This document shows, one piece after another, positions 26,201-34,362 of a stretch of 64,000 bases of DNA (within the stretch, counting starts at the first letter, position 1; every line of letters begins with the position of its first letter). The DNA is taken from assembly GCF_016862435.1 (NCBI RefSeq), contig NZ_BOMY01000055.1, forward strand, positions 305,255 through 369,254, given 5' to 3'. A program made the translations under genes and the position numbers. This stretch comes from Paractinoplanes tereljensis. GTDB taxonomy: Bacteria > Actinomycetota > Actinomycetes > Mycobacteriales > Micromonosporaceae. A model generated the notes under the pieces. That model saw nothing but the letters and a program-made list of their open reading frames with translations. It was not told where the DNA came from and ran no database searches.

Positions 26201-29200
26201 CGGTGGCGGCGGCGACAGCGGAGGTCGCGCCGGAGATGACCGCCTGCGCCGGAGCATTGTGGTTGGCCACCACCACCGAGGAGTCGCCCAGGATCTCGGC
26301 GATCTGCGCCGGGGTTGCGCTGACTGCGGCCATCGTCCCCGGATCGTCCCCGGCGGCGGCCAGGATCGACGCGGCCCGGGAGCGGCTCAGGTCGAGCAGG
26401 GTGGCCGGGTCGAAGGCGCCGGAGACGCAGAGCGCGACGAGTTCCCCGTAGCTGTGCCCGGCGGTCAGGTCGGGCCGGATGCCGAGCCGCCGCAGCAGAT
26501 GGTCGACGGCGAGTCCGCCGAGGCCAAGGGCGGGCTGGGCGTTGCGGGTGTCGCGCAGCCGGGCCTTCTGGTCGTCGGCGGTCTCATCGTCGAAGGCGGC
26601 CGGCGGGAACAGCACGTCGGCCCAGTCCCGGCCGAGATCGAGGTAGTGCCGCAGCTCGGGAAACGTGATGAACAGTTCGGCGAGCGCACCCGGCCGCTGA
26701 CTGCCCTGCCCGGGGAAGAGGAAGGCGACCCGGCCAGGGTCATCCGTTTCAGCCGGCTGGATCAGGCCGCGTCGCGGCTCATGCTCGCCGGCCAGGGCCC
26801 GGTCGAGCAGGTCGGACAGCTCGCCGAGATCGCGAGCCACAACCGCGATCCGCACCGGCCCGACCCGCGGATCGGTCTCCCCGGCCCAGGTCGTAGCCAG
26901 CGCACGCAACCCGGCCCGGGCGGAAGCCGGCTCACCCTGACCGGCCCGGGCGGAAGGCGGCTCACCCAAACCAGAGCCGGCCCAGGTCGTCGCCGGCTCG
27001 CGCAAGCCGGCGACGACCTGGAGTCGGTCGAGGAGCCGGCGCACGCCCCGCTGGGCGGCGGCGCGGTCGCTCCCGCGGAAACAGAACAGCTCGGCCGGCC
27101 AGGCGGCCTGCCCGTGCCGGGGGTCGGCGTCGGGCGCGTGTGCGGCCAGGACGGCGTGGTAGTTGGTGCCGCCGAAGCCGAACGCGCTGACCCCGGCAAA
27201 ACGCGGCCCGGCGGCCCATGGCTGCGCCGAGGTCTGGAACGAGAACGGGCTCTGGGAAGGCGACCACGCCGGGTTGGGGCGGGTCAGGTTGATGGTGGGC
27301 GGCTTGACCCCGACGTGCAGGGCGAGGGCCGCCTTGATCACCCCGGCCAGGCCGGCCGCGCACTTGGTGTGCCCGATCTGCGACTTGACCGAGCCCAGCG
27401 TGGTCTGCCCGGGCTCCGCCCCGGAATCGGTGAACAGGCGGGTCAGCGTCTCCAGTTCGGTGCGGTCGCCGACCACCGTGCCGGTGCCGTGCGCCTCGAC
27501 CAGGCCGACCTCGCGCGGGCTGATCCCGGCGACCCGATAGGCCCGGTCCAGCGCCCGCCGCTGCCCCTCGGCCCGGGGCGCGGTCAGCCCGAGCGCCCGC
27601 CCGTCGCTGGCCCCGCCCAGGCCCTTGATCACCGCGTACACCCGGTCGCCGTCGCGTTCGGCGTCGGCGAGCCGCTTGAGGACGACGGTGGCCACGCCCT
27701 CGCCGAGCGCGATGCCGTCGCCGGTGCTGTCGAAGGTGCGGCAGCGGCCGGTCGGCGAGAGCGCGTGCGCCGAGGTGAACATCAGGTAGTCGTTGATGCC
27801 GTTGTGCAGGTCGGCGCCGCCGCAGATCATCAGGTCGCTGCCGCCGGTGGCCAGCTCCTTGCAGGCTGCATCGAGCGCGGCCAGCGAAGAGGCGCAGGCG
27901 GCGTCCACGGTGAAGTTGGGTCCGCCCAGGTCGAGCCGGTTGGCGATCCGGCCGGCGATCACGTTGGCCAGCACGCCGGGGAACGAGTCCTCGGTGATGG
28001 CCGGCAGCTGCTCGTCCAGGCCGGCCGGCAGCTCGCCGAGGTAGCCGGGCAGGACCGCGCGCAGCGTCTTGGCGCCGGCCAGGTCGCCGCCGGCTTCGGC
28101 GCCGAACACCACCCCGGTACGGGCGTGGTCGGCGCCGGGCCGATCGTAGGGGTAGCCGGCGTCGGTGAGGGCCCGCTGCGACACCTCGAGGGCGAGCAGC
28201 TGGGTGGGGTCGATGCTGGCCAGCGCGGACGGCGGGATGCCGTAGCGGATCGCGTCGAACGGGATCGGGTCGATGAACCCGCCCCACTTGGAGACGGTGA
28301 CCCGGCCGGCCTGCCCGGGGCCGACCTCGGGCGCGTAGTAGTGGTCGATGTCCCAGCGGTCCCGCGGGATCTCGGTGATCTCGTCGGCCGCACCGAGGAT
28401 GGTGCGCCAGTACCCGGCCAGGTCGGACGACCCGGGGAAGATGCAGGCCATGCCGATGATCGCGATGTCCAGCGGGACCGAAGTATCGGACATTTCCGAA
28501 ATCGGCACGGCGGCCAGAGACCGCAGAAGATCACGCGCCCCCGACGTCACCGACGAGTGCAGCGCCGAGATCGTGGTCACCGAGGAGCGCAAAACCGCCA
28601 CCTGGCCGGCCATGAACAACCCCTCGGCCGCCTGCCCGGCCTCATCCACCGGCACCAGCGAAGACCCCTCGCGACGCAACCCCTTCGACGCCACCCGCAG
28701 CCGTCCGACATTGAGCATCTCCAACTGCTCCCACACCTGCCGGTGGTCCACTCCGGCCGCTTCGAGCCCGTCCCGCAGCGCGTGGAAGTCGTCGGCGAAA
28801 CCCGTGGCCAGGCAACGGGTCGCATGCCCAGGAGCGGTCTCCAGCAGGGCGGTCTTCTCCGACAGAACAGCCGAGCGCTGGAACAGTGGCTGAATGGCGC
28901 CCGAGGAGACGGCTTCGGAAGTGAACAGGTACGCCGTACCCATCAGCACGCCGACCTGGGCCCCGCGCCGCGCAAGAGGCGCGGCGAGCGCGGCCACCAT
29001 CGCCGCGGAGCGGGCGTCGTGCACCCCGCCGGCGAAGAAGATCTGCAGCTCCGCCCCCGCCGCCGGGTGTTCGTCGAGGAAGGTGTCGAGGACCGCGAGC
29101 TGGGCCTCCCACAGCGGGAAGCTCGCCCGCGGACCGACATGCCCGCCGCATTCGGCGCCCTCGAAGACGAACCGGCGACTGCCGGCCGCCAGGAACTGCT

Positions 29201-30344
29201 TGAGCAGGCCGGGCGACGGCACGTGCAGGAACGACCGGATGCCTTCGGCCTCCAGAGCTTTCGCTTGCGCCGGGCGGCCGCCGGCGATGATGGCGTACGC
29301 CGGGCGCACTCGCCGGATGACCTCGATCTGCCCGGCTTTCACGTGGTCGGGGGCGAACCCGAGGATGCCGACGCCCCACGGCCGGTCGCCGAGGGCCTCC
29401 GCCGTCCCGGCCAGCATCTGCTCGGTCTTCGGCACGTCGGCGAGGGCGAGCGCGATGAACGGCAGCCCCCCGGCGTCCGCGACCGCCGCGGCGAAGGCCG
29501 GTTCGTCGCTCACCCGGGTCATCGGCCCCTGCGCGACCGGCAGCTCGACCCCGAGCGCCGCGGCGAGCGGCCCACCGGGCGCGAGCAGCCCGGCCGCGGC
29601 GGCGAAGTCCTCGTCGAGGGCGGCCCGGATGCCCCGGATCGCGGCGCCGGTGTCCGCCCACCGGGCGGCGAACGCGGCGGCGAGCGGGCCGTCGGCGCCG
29701 ACGCCGGGCAGATCAGGCCGGGTGCCGTCCATCCGCATCAGGGTCGCGCGGCTCTGGTCGGGCATATCGGACTCGGGCATCAGCAGCAGCTGGCTGTCGA
29801 GCACGACCCCGGCGGCCCCGGCCGCGGCGACCGCGGCGGCGGTGCGCGGCCCGATGCCGCCGGCCGCCCACACCAGGGTGTCCGGCAGCGCCTCCCGCAG
29901 ATGCTGGAGCAGCACGAACGTACTCAGGTCGCTGACCCGCCCGGCCGACTCCATGCCGCGAGCGATCAGCCCGTGGGCGCCGGCCTCGACGGCGGCCCGC
30001 GCTTCCGCGAGGTCGGCGACCTCGACCAGGACCGTGGCGTCGAGCCCGGCGACCGGCCAGGGCGCGTCGGCGGTCAGCACCACGACCGCGAGGCGGCCGC
30101 CGGTCGCGGCCAGAACCTCGGTGAGGGTGGCGGCGCATCCGGCTCCGACGCGTACGCCGATCGGCTCGGCCGACCGCGACGCCGCCTGCCGCAGCAGGCG
30201 CAGCGTCCAGGCCTCGCCGGTACCCATGTCCACGATGCCCGTGGCGCCGGCGGCGGTGGCCGCGGCGACGAGGTACGGGCTCGGCTCGATCCCGGTTCCG
30301 CCGGTGACGGCGATGACCCGGGCACAGGGTGGTGACGTGCTCAT
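23265..30344 (-). CDS. PUFA-synthase-like type I synthase: NPD enoyl reductase-KS-AT-ACP-ACP-KR
   Basis: 2359 aa. Residues 1-215 form a degenerate TIM-barrel-like half. About 240-560 is a nitropropane-dioxygenase-type FMN reductase (GPMTRVSD, GAECGGHVGP near 400), the fold of the PfaD enoyl reductase. KS 624-1060 has Cys817 in VDAACASSL, HGTGTVVGD and GHTKCAAG. AT about 1200-1480 has Ser1298 in GHSYGE. Two near-identical ACPs carry Ser1696 and Ser1811 in ADLSVDSIKR, the PUFA-synthase style motif. KR about 2060-2340 has LVGGARGI and Tyr2276 in SDYAAANDALD. Relative to PUFA systems, PfaD is fused to the front of a PfaA-like protein. There is no DH here; it is on the partner protein. First gene of the operon. 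Confidence 0.9.
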   Translation of the reverse strand: MSTSPPCARVIAVTGGTGIEPSPYLVAAATAAGATGIVDMGTGEAWTLRLLRQAASRSAEPIGVRVGAGCAATLTEVLAATGGRLAVVVLTADAPWPVAGLDATVLVEVADLAEARAAVEAGAHGLIARGMESAGRVSDLSTFVLLQHLREALPDTLVWAAGGIGPRTAAAVAAAGAAGVVLDSQLLLMPESDMPDQSRATLMRMDGTRPDLPGVGADGPLAAAFAARWADTGAAIRGIRAALDEDFAAAAGLLAPGGPLAAALGVELPVAQGPMTRVSDEPAFAAAVADAGGLPFIALALADVPKTEQMLAGTAEALGDRPWGVGILGFAPDHVKAGQIEVIRRVRPAYAIIAGGRPAQAKALEAEGIRSFLHVPSPGLLKQFLAAGSRRFVFEGAECGGHVGPRASFPLWEAQLAVLDTFLDEHPAAGAELQIFFAGGVHDARSAAMVAALAAPLARRGAQVGVLMGTAYLFTSEAVSSGAIQPLFQRSAVLSEKTALLETAPGHATRCLATGFADDFHALRDGLEAAGVDHRQVWEQLEMLNVGRLRVASKGLRREGSSLVPVDEAGQAAEGLFMAGQVAVLRSSVTTISALHSSVTSGARDLLRSLAAVPISEMSDTSVPLDIAIIGMACIFPGSSDLAGYWRTILGAADEITEIPRDRWDIDHYYAPEVGPGQAGRVTVSKWGGFIDPIPFDAIRYGIPPSALASIDPTQLLALEVSQRALTDAGYPYDRPGADHARTGVVFGAEAGGDLAGAKTLRAVLPGYLGELPAGLDEQLPAITEDSFPGVLANVIAGRIANRLDLGGPNFTVDAACASSLAALDAACKELATGGSDLMICGGADLHNGINDYLMFTSAHALSPTGRCRTFDSTGDGIALGEGVATVVLKRLADAERDGDRVYAVIKGLGGASDGRALGLTAPRAEGQRRALDRAYRVAGISPREVGLVEAHGTGTVVGDRTELETLTRLFTDSGAEPGQTTLGSVKSQIGHTKCAAGLAGVIKAALALHVGVKPPTINLTRPNPAWSPSQSPFSFQTSAQPWAAGPRFAGVSAFGFGGTNYHAVLAAHAPDADPRHGQAAWPAELFCFRGSDRAAAQRGVRRLLDRLQVVAGLREPATTWAGSGLGEPPSARAGQGEPASARAGLRALATTWAGETDPRVGPVRIAVVARDLGELSDLLDRALAGEHEPRRGLIQPAETDDPGRVAFLFPGQGSQRPGALAELFITFPELRHYLDLGRDWADVLFPPAAFDDETADDQKARLRDTRNAQPALGLGGLAVDHLLRRLGIRPDLTAGHSYGELVALCVSGAFDPATLLDLSRSRAASILAAAGDDPGTMAAVSATPAQIAEILGDSSVVVANHNAPAQAVISGATSAVAAATAALTAAGLTARPIPVACAFHSPVVAGGSSLFADVLAAREITAPAGEVWSNRTAFKYPNTPDGVRAELAAQIASPVRFVDQIEAMYAAGARVFVEAGPGQVLTGLVGAVLGDRPHLAVPVDGRDGLRSLLLAVAQLACAGVPVNTGPLFRGRETTTGETSRPLWTVDGHLVRDPNGACLPGGLAPARRIPEELIMTTPPQQAPNTQNALLSEYLRTTREMITSQRDVMLAFLGHQPATTWEPAPAPEYQEELVPAMAMPAIEAAYAAPAPAAMMAPAAPAMDVQGAVLTVISERTGYPIELIELDLDLEADLSVDSIKRAEVAGEVASRLGLSADGDESELEDLVKARTVRSMVDWLDSRIGAAAPLTETAASQAGLGAARITVAPGQADMAGAAVDVQGAVLAVISDRTGYPVELIEPDLDLEADLSVDSIKRAEVAGEVITRLGLSADGDEAELEDLVKARTVRAMVEWLESRIGGGPAAPPTAAQAPPESDGIAPQRLVSRLQPAAAGEGEVRLNGARFLISGGSVPSQLLADLLGAAGARLVTGGDADGLILLDGLDDGPALLPDLFGQIRQSLAGGVRWVLAAGRPGERNDGMPGLFRTIAREYPEVTARYVEFRADTDIPAALLRELGELAVAPVVAYTPDGRHGEKLEPDRLGVLADGGAGPAGDGVSEAQALGLDQDSVLVLVGGARGITPWFARTVAAAARCRVELIGRTPLPSASGGGLPAGLASGSDVPAGLASGGELPAGLDKAGLRAELARRGMRSPAEIDRAASAILAAREVEATIADLTALGATVNYHCADVRDEQALGRLIAKIHDEHGRIDGVVYAAGIIDDKLIADKEPESFARVFGTKVDGCRTLLHALGSFASEIKFVVLFGSIAAAYGNRGQSDYAAANDALDTLGARWASAHDRRLITVHWGPWGGRAGMVTPELIQEYARRGIALIDPEEGALSLLRELAWGTPDTTSVVYTASGW

Positions 30345-30842
30345 CGGACTCCCGCTTCAAGTGAGACATGCAGATGAGTCGATCTAACAGTAAGTAGGAA
30401 CTTAACCAGGTTCGGTTACAGCGCCGTTAACCATTCTTGATCGAAGTCATCAAGTTTTCGCACCTCACCGAAGGGTACTCACAGGTGTTTTCGCTGGTCA
30501 TATCAATATCTATTACGTCTTCCATAATGCGAGGCATATGAGACGTTCAGAATTGATGACTCTAAGTAATACGGCAGACATTACTCTGCGTATCTCATAG
30601 GCGCTTCATAGGCTTGCCTACTGGCAGGTAGCAAGCGCTTGCCAACCGACAACCGCCCCGCACACCAAGTAACCCAATGGCCATCGAGCCCCACGAAACG
30701 GTCACCGTGCACATGACGGTCCAACTCGGACTGCGCGGATCGTGAACGTGACGACACGGATTGGTAACAACGCGGGGGCTTCCCACCCGGCACGGCATTC
30801 ATAAAACTCAATGCCTCAACCGGACGAGAAGGAGAACCAACG
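30345..30842. promoter_or_regulatory. AT-rich control region between the synthase operon and the M4 protease gene
   Basis: 498 bp without a convincing gene, much richer in A+T than its flanks. It contains TAACC-N6-GGTTA (30393-30408) followed by another GTTAACC at 30426-30432. It also holds a nested inverted repeat from 30538 to 30598, with outer arms ATGAGA/TCTCAT and inner arms AGTAAT-N9-ATTACT at 30565-30585. A perfect 12-bp palindrome GCAAGCGCTTGC is at 30631-30642. These are the likely operators for the divergent promoters of the synthase operon (minus) and the protease (plus). No regulator gene lies next to the operon, so the binding proteins are unknown. Confidence 0.6.
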
Positions 30843-32336
30843 GTGCGCACCAGAGTCATCCTCAGCGCCACCACGCTCGCCGCGGCCACCGCCCTGATCG
30901 GGACAACCCCGGCCACCGCGGCCCCGACCGCCACGTTCGCGGCCCTGTTCGCGGCGAGCCCGTCGGACACGTTCGCCACCCGCGACACGCAGTTCGACGC
31001 CAACGGGATCAGCCACGTCCACCTGAACCGCACCTACCACGGACTGCAGGTCATCGGCGGCGATGTCGTCGCCCACCGCAACGCCGACGGATCGGTGCGC
31101 GAGGTCACCCGTACCCTCGCCTCGCCGTTGACCTTGGCCGTCACCCCCGCGCTCAGCGCGACCAGCGCGAACAACGCGGCGGCCGCCGCGTTGGGCGGCA
31201 CCGCGACCGGCACCGCCACCCTCGCGGTCAGCGCCCGCGAGACCACCCCCACGCTGGTCTACCGCACCGAGGTGACCACCGCCGCCGGCCTGCAGCACGT
31301 GCTGGTCAGCGCGGCGACCGGCGCGGTCGTCGAGAAATGGGCGGAAGAGCAGACCGCGACGGGTACGGGGACCGGCTACAACGTCGGCCCGGTCAGCCTG
31401 GAGACCACCCTGTCCGGCAGCACCTACCAGCTGAAGGACCCGACCCGCGGCAACACCTACACGGTCGACATGAACAACCGCCGGATCGGCGCCGGCACCC
31501 TGTTCACCGACGCCGACAACAGCTGGGGCACCGGCGCCCTCACCGACCGGGCGACCCTGGCCGTCGACGCCCAGTACGGGGTCAGCGAGACCTGGGACTT
31601 CTACCTCTCGAAGTTCGGGCGCAGCGGCATCGCCGGGGACGGCACCGGTAGCTACAACCGGGTCCACTACGGCAACAGCTACCTCAACGCCAGCTGGTCG
31701 GACACCTGCTTCTGCATGACCTACGGCGACGGCAACGGCACCACCTACGGCCCGTTCGTCACCCTCGACGTGGCCGGCCACGAGATGACCCACGGCGTCA
31801 CGTCGCGCACCGCCGGTCTGACCTACTCGGGCGAGTCGGGCGGGCTCAACGAGTCGTACAGCGACATCATGGGCACCCTCGTCGAGTTCTACTCGAACAA
31901 CGCCAAGGACACCGGCGACTACCTGATCGGCGAGAAGGTCGTCACCAGCGGCACCCCGCTGCGCTGGATGGACGACCCGTCCAAGGACGGCAGCTCGGCC
32001 AAGTGCTGGAGCAGCACGGTCAAGAACCTCGACGTGCACTACTCGTCCGGCGTCGGCAACCACGCGTTCTTCCTGCTGGCCGTCGGCTCCGGGGCGCACA
32101 CCGTCAACGGCGTCGCCTACAACAGCCCGACCTGCGACAGCAGCACGGTGACCGGCATCGGCAACGACGACGCCGGGGCGATCTTCTACCGCGCGCTCAC
32201 CACGTACATGACCTCGTCGACCAACTACAGCGCGGCCCGCACCGCCACGCTGAAGGCCGCGACCGACCTGTTCGGCGCGAGCAGCACCCAGTACACCGCC
32301 ACCGCGGCCGCCTGGTCGGCCGTCTCGGTCAGCTGA
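30843..32336 (+). CDS. Secreted M4-family (thermolysin-like) zinc metalloprotease
   Basis: 497 aa from GTG at 30843, with GAAGGAGAA upstream. Signal peptide RTRVILSATTLAAATALIG...ATAA; FTP/PepSY-like propeptide to about residue 180 (VHLNRTYHGLQVIGGDVVAH). The catalytic domain has HEMTH at 313-317 and Glu337 in GLNESYSDIMG, the standard 20-residue spacing to the third zinc ligand. NHAFFLLAVGSG and GNDDAGAIFYRALTTYM follow, as in griselysin-type enzymes. It ends at the catalytic domain with no P-domain or PPC tail. A terminator hairpin follows the stop. Confidence 0.93.
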   Translation: MRTRVILSATTLAAATALIGTTPATAAPTATFAALFAASPSDTFATRDTQFDANGISHVHLNRTYHGLQVIGGDVVAHRNADGSVREVTRTLASPLTLAVTPALSATSANNAAAAALGGTATGTATLAVSARETTPTLVYRTEVTTAAGLQHVLVSAATGAVVEKWAEEQTATGTGTGYNVGPVSLETTLSGSTYQLKDPTRGNTYTVDMNNRRIGAGTLFTDADNSWGTGALTDRATLAVDAQYGVSETWDFYLSKFGRSGIAGDGTGSYNRVHYGNSYLNASWSDTCFCMTYGDGNGTTYGPFVTLDVAGHEMTHGVTSRTAGLTYSGESGGLNESYSDIMGTLVEFYSNNAKDTGDYLIGEKVVTSGTPLRWMDDPSKDGSSAKCWSSTVKNLDVHYSSGVGNHAFFLLAVGSGAHTVNGVAYNSPTCDSSTVTGIGNDDAGAIFYRALTTYMTSSTNYSAARTATLKAATDLFGASSTQYTATAAAWSAVSVS

Positions 32337-32353
32337 TCGATTACTCTCCGCTT

Positions 32354-32382
32354 CCGGCCCGGTCCACTGTGTACCGGGCCGG
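32354..32382 (+). terminator. Rho-independent terminator of the M4 protease gene
   Basis: Perfect 10-bp stem CCGGCCCGGT / ACCGGGCCGG with a 9-nt loop, followed by GAGTCTTTCTATT. It lies 18 bp after the protease stop and before the next start. Confidence 0.85.
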
Positions 32383-32407
32383 GAGTCTTTCTATTAGGGT
32401 GTCCCGC

Positions 32408-33229
32408 ATGGCTTCGACCAACGGGGATGGAACACGGCCGGCCATCGACGGTTCGGTGGCACACCCGGCCCGTCGCTACAACTACTGGCTGGGCGGGAAG
32501 GATCACTTCGCCGCCGATCGCGCCTCCGGCGACGAGATCGAAAGAAAATTCCCAGGCATGCGTACGGGCGTACGCGCGAACCGTGACGTCCTCGGCCGGA
32601 TGGTCCACTATTTGGCGGCCGAAGCCGGCCTCCGGCAGTTCCTGGACATCGGCACCGGCCTGCCCACCGCCGACAACACCCACGAGGTCGCCCAGCGCGC
32701 CGCCGCCGACTGCCGGGTCGTCTACGTCGACAACGACCCGATGGTCCGCACCCACGCCCAGGCCCTGCTGAAGGGCACGCCGGCCGGCCGCACCGCCTAC
32801 CTGGAGGCCGACCTGCGCGAGCCGTCGGCGATCCTGCACGACCCCGAGCTCAAGGCCACCCTGTCGCTCGACGAGCCGGTCGCCCTGATGCTCGTCGCGA
32901 TCCTGCACTTCATCCCCGGCGCCGGCGCCGCCCAGCCACTGGTCCGCGAGCTACTGGACGCGCTACCGGCCGGCAGCTACCTGGCCGCGACCCACTTCAC
33001 CACCGACTTCATGACCGCCGACGAGCAGACCCGCTACCGCGCCCTGCAGGCGGCCGGCCGCAGCGACGTCTGGCCCCGCGACCACACCGAGTTCGGCGCC
33101 CTCTTCGACGGCCTGGAGCTGGTCGATCCCGGCGTGGTTCTGGCCACCGAGTGGCGTCCCCTCCCCGGTGCCGACCAGCCCGACCCACGCTTGATCGGCA
33201 TGCTGGCGGCGGTCGGCCGAAAACCCTAA
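32408..33229 (+). CDS. SAM-dependent methyltransferase, DUF574 family
   Basis: 273 aa from the ATG at 32408. Family hallmarks: ARRYNYWLGGKDHFAADR at the N-terminus, the SAM-binding loop RQFLDIGTGLPT, VVYVDNDPMVRTHA (acidic residue that contacts the ribose), and the EADLREPSAIL / ALMLVAILHFIP segments. These proteins are abundant in Streptomyces and Micromonosporaceae and mostly lack a known substrate. It stands alone between the protease terminator and a lysR gene. A second paralogue is at 46249-47001. Confidence 0.9.
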   Translation: MASTNGDGTRPAIDGSVAHPARRYNYWLGGKDHFAADRASGDEIERKFPGMRTGVRANRDVLGRMVHYLAAEAGLRQFLDIGTGLPTADNTHEVAQRAAADCRVVYVDNDPMVRTHAQALLKGTPAGRTAYLEADLREPSAILHDPELKATLSLDEPVALMLVAILHFIPGAGAAQPLVRELLDALPAGSYLAATHFTTDFMTADEQTRYRALQAAGRSDVWPRDHTEFGALFDGLELVDPGVVLATEWRPLPGADQPDPRLIGMLAAVGRKP

Positions 33230-33287
33230 GCTCCTTCACATCTCTGCACAGGGGGCTCGACGTGGCACGACGTGGCAGGCTCGGGCT

Positions 33288-34241
33288 ATGACCCCCACGC
33301 AGCTCCGCGCCTACTCGGCCGTGGTGCGCTTCGGCTCGGTCAAGCAGGCCGCGGCCGACCTCTCGGTCAGCGAGTCGGCCGTCTCCCTGCACATCGGACA
33401 ACTCCGCAAGGAGCTCGGCGACCAGCTCTTCACCCGCACCGCGGCCGGCCTGGCCTTCACCCCCGGCGGCCTGCGCCTGGCCAGCCGCTCGGCCGAGATG
33501 CTCGGCCTGCAGGACATCACGGTCCGCGAGGTGAGCACGGCCGGCACCGGCCGCCGCCTGCTGCGGGTGGCGGCCTCCAGCCTCTTCGCCGAGCACGCCG
33601 CCCCCGGCCTGATCGAGCTGTTCGCCGGCCGCGCCGACGACCTCGACGTCGAGCTGAGCGTGCACCACCCCGGCTCGTTCGAGGCGTTGCTGCTGACCCG
33701 CACGGTCGACATCGCGATCGGCCCGCGCCCCGCCGCCGAAACCGGCCTGGTGTGCCGCCCGGTGATGAACTACCGGGTCGTCGTCGTGGCCGGCGCCACC
33801 CACCCGCTGGCCGGCCTGCGGGCGTCGGCCGCCCAGCTGCGCGACCAGACCTGGCTGCTCGGCCCGTCCGCAGCCGTTGACATGGGCGCCATTCCCGCGC
33901 TGCTGCGCCGCTTGGCCGTCGCCGAGGGGAACCAGCAGATCTTCCAGAGCCACGCGGCCGCCCTGGAGGAGGCGAAACGCGGCAAGGGCGTGGCCCCTGC
34001 GCTCTCCTTCACGGTGGCTCCCGATGTCCGCAACGGCCAGTTGGTGCAGCTGGCCGGTCCGTACGCGACCCTGGAGTCGGTCTGGCACTCGCTGACCCTG
34101 GCCGATCAGGGCGCTCCGTCGGCGGCGGCCGAGCTGGCCCGCTTTGCCGCGTCACCCCGGGCGATCCAGGCGATGATGCGCGGGTCCGGGGTGAACGTGA
34201 GTCACTTCCGGCCGTCGGTCCACGTCACCCTGTGGAGCTGA
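33288..34241 (+). CDS. LysR-family transcriptional regulator
   Basis: 317 aa. N-terminal HTH: TQLRAYSAVVRFGSVKQAAADLSVSESAVSLHIGQLRKELGDQLFTRT, then the linker helix and a periplasmic-binding-protein-like effector domain (about residues 90-290). LysR regulators commonly accompany CO dehydrogenase genes, and this one is the nearest regulator to the cox cluster that begins 1 kb downstream on the other strand. A LysR-like TAAG-GATC-CTTA palindrome is present upstream of coxM. The link is inferred. Two GACGTGGCA direct repeats lie just before its start. Confidence 0.88.
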   Translation: MTPTQLRAYSAVVRFGSVKQAAADLSVSESAVSLHIGQLRKELGDQLFTRTAAGLAFTPGGLRLASRSAEMLGLQDITVREVSTAGTGRRLLRVAASSLFAEHAAPGLIELFAGRADDLDVELSVHHPGSFEALLLTRTVDIAIGPRPAAETGLVCRPVMNYRVVVVAGATHPLAGLRASAAQLRDQTWLLGPSAAVDMGAIPALLRRLAVAEGNQQIFQSHAAALEEAKRGKGVAPALSFTVAPDVRNGQLVQLAGPYATLESVWHSLTLADQGAPSAAAELARFAASPRAIQAMMRGSGVNVSHFRPSVHVTLWS

Positions 34242-34288
34242 CACCAGCCTGGCGTTCCGCGGGCTCCGTCCTTTGCTTGCTCTGGGAC

Positions 34289-34362
34289 GGTTTTTGGCCG
34301 GGGATGACCATGCTGGGCGGTAAAGCATCTATGCCCTGCATGATCATCCCCGGCCAAAAACC
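34289..34362. terminator. Large A/T-tract hairpin after the lysR gene
   Basis: 23-nt arms at 34289-34311 and 34340-34362, each containing TTTTTGGCCGGGGATGA or its complement, pair with a single mismatch around a 28-nt loop whose ends (GGGC/GCCC) can extend the stem. The run of T on one side and A on the other makes it a strong candidate for a bidirectional terminator or a stable structured RNA. Confidence 0.65.

Noticed and set aside
24255..30335. A 2026-codon open frame on the plus strand, antisense to the first synthase gene
   Set aside because: It is a by-product of GC-rich codon use in the real gene: composition is dominated by Arg, Gly, Asp and His, and there is no recognisable domain. 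The minus-strand frame shows full KS, AT, ACP and KR motifs.
34289..34362. A mobile-element terminal repeat
   Set aside because: The two arms are only 28 nt apart and end in A/T tracts; a terminator or structured RNA explains them better, and no second copy was noticed in the window.
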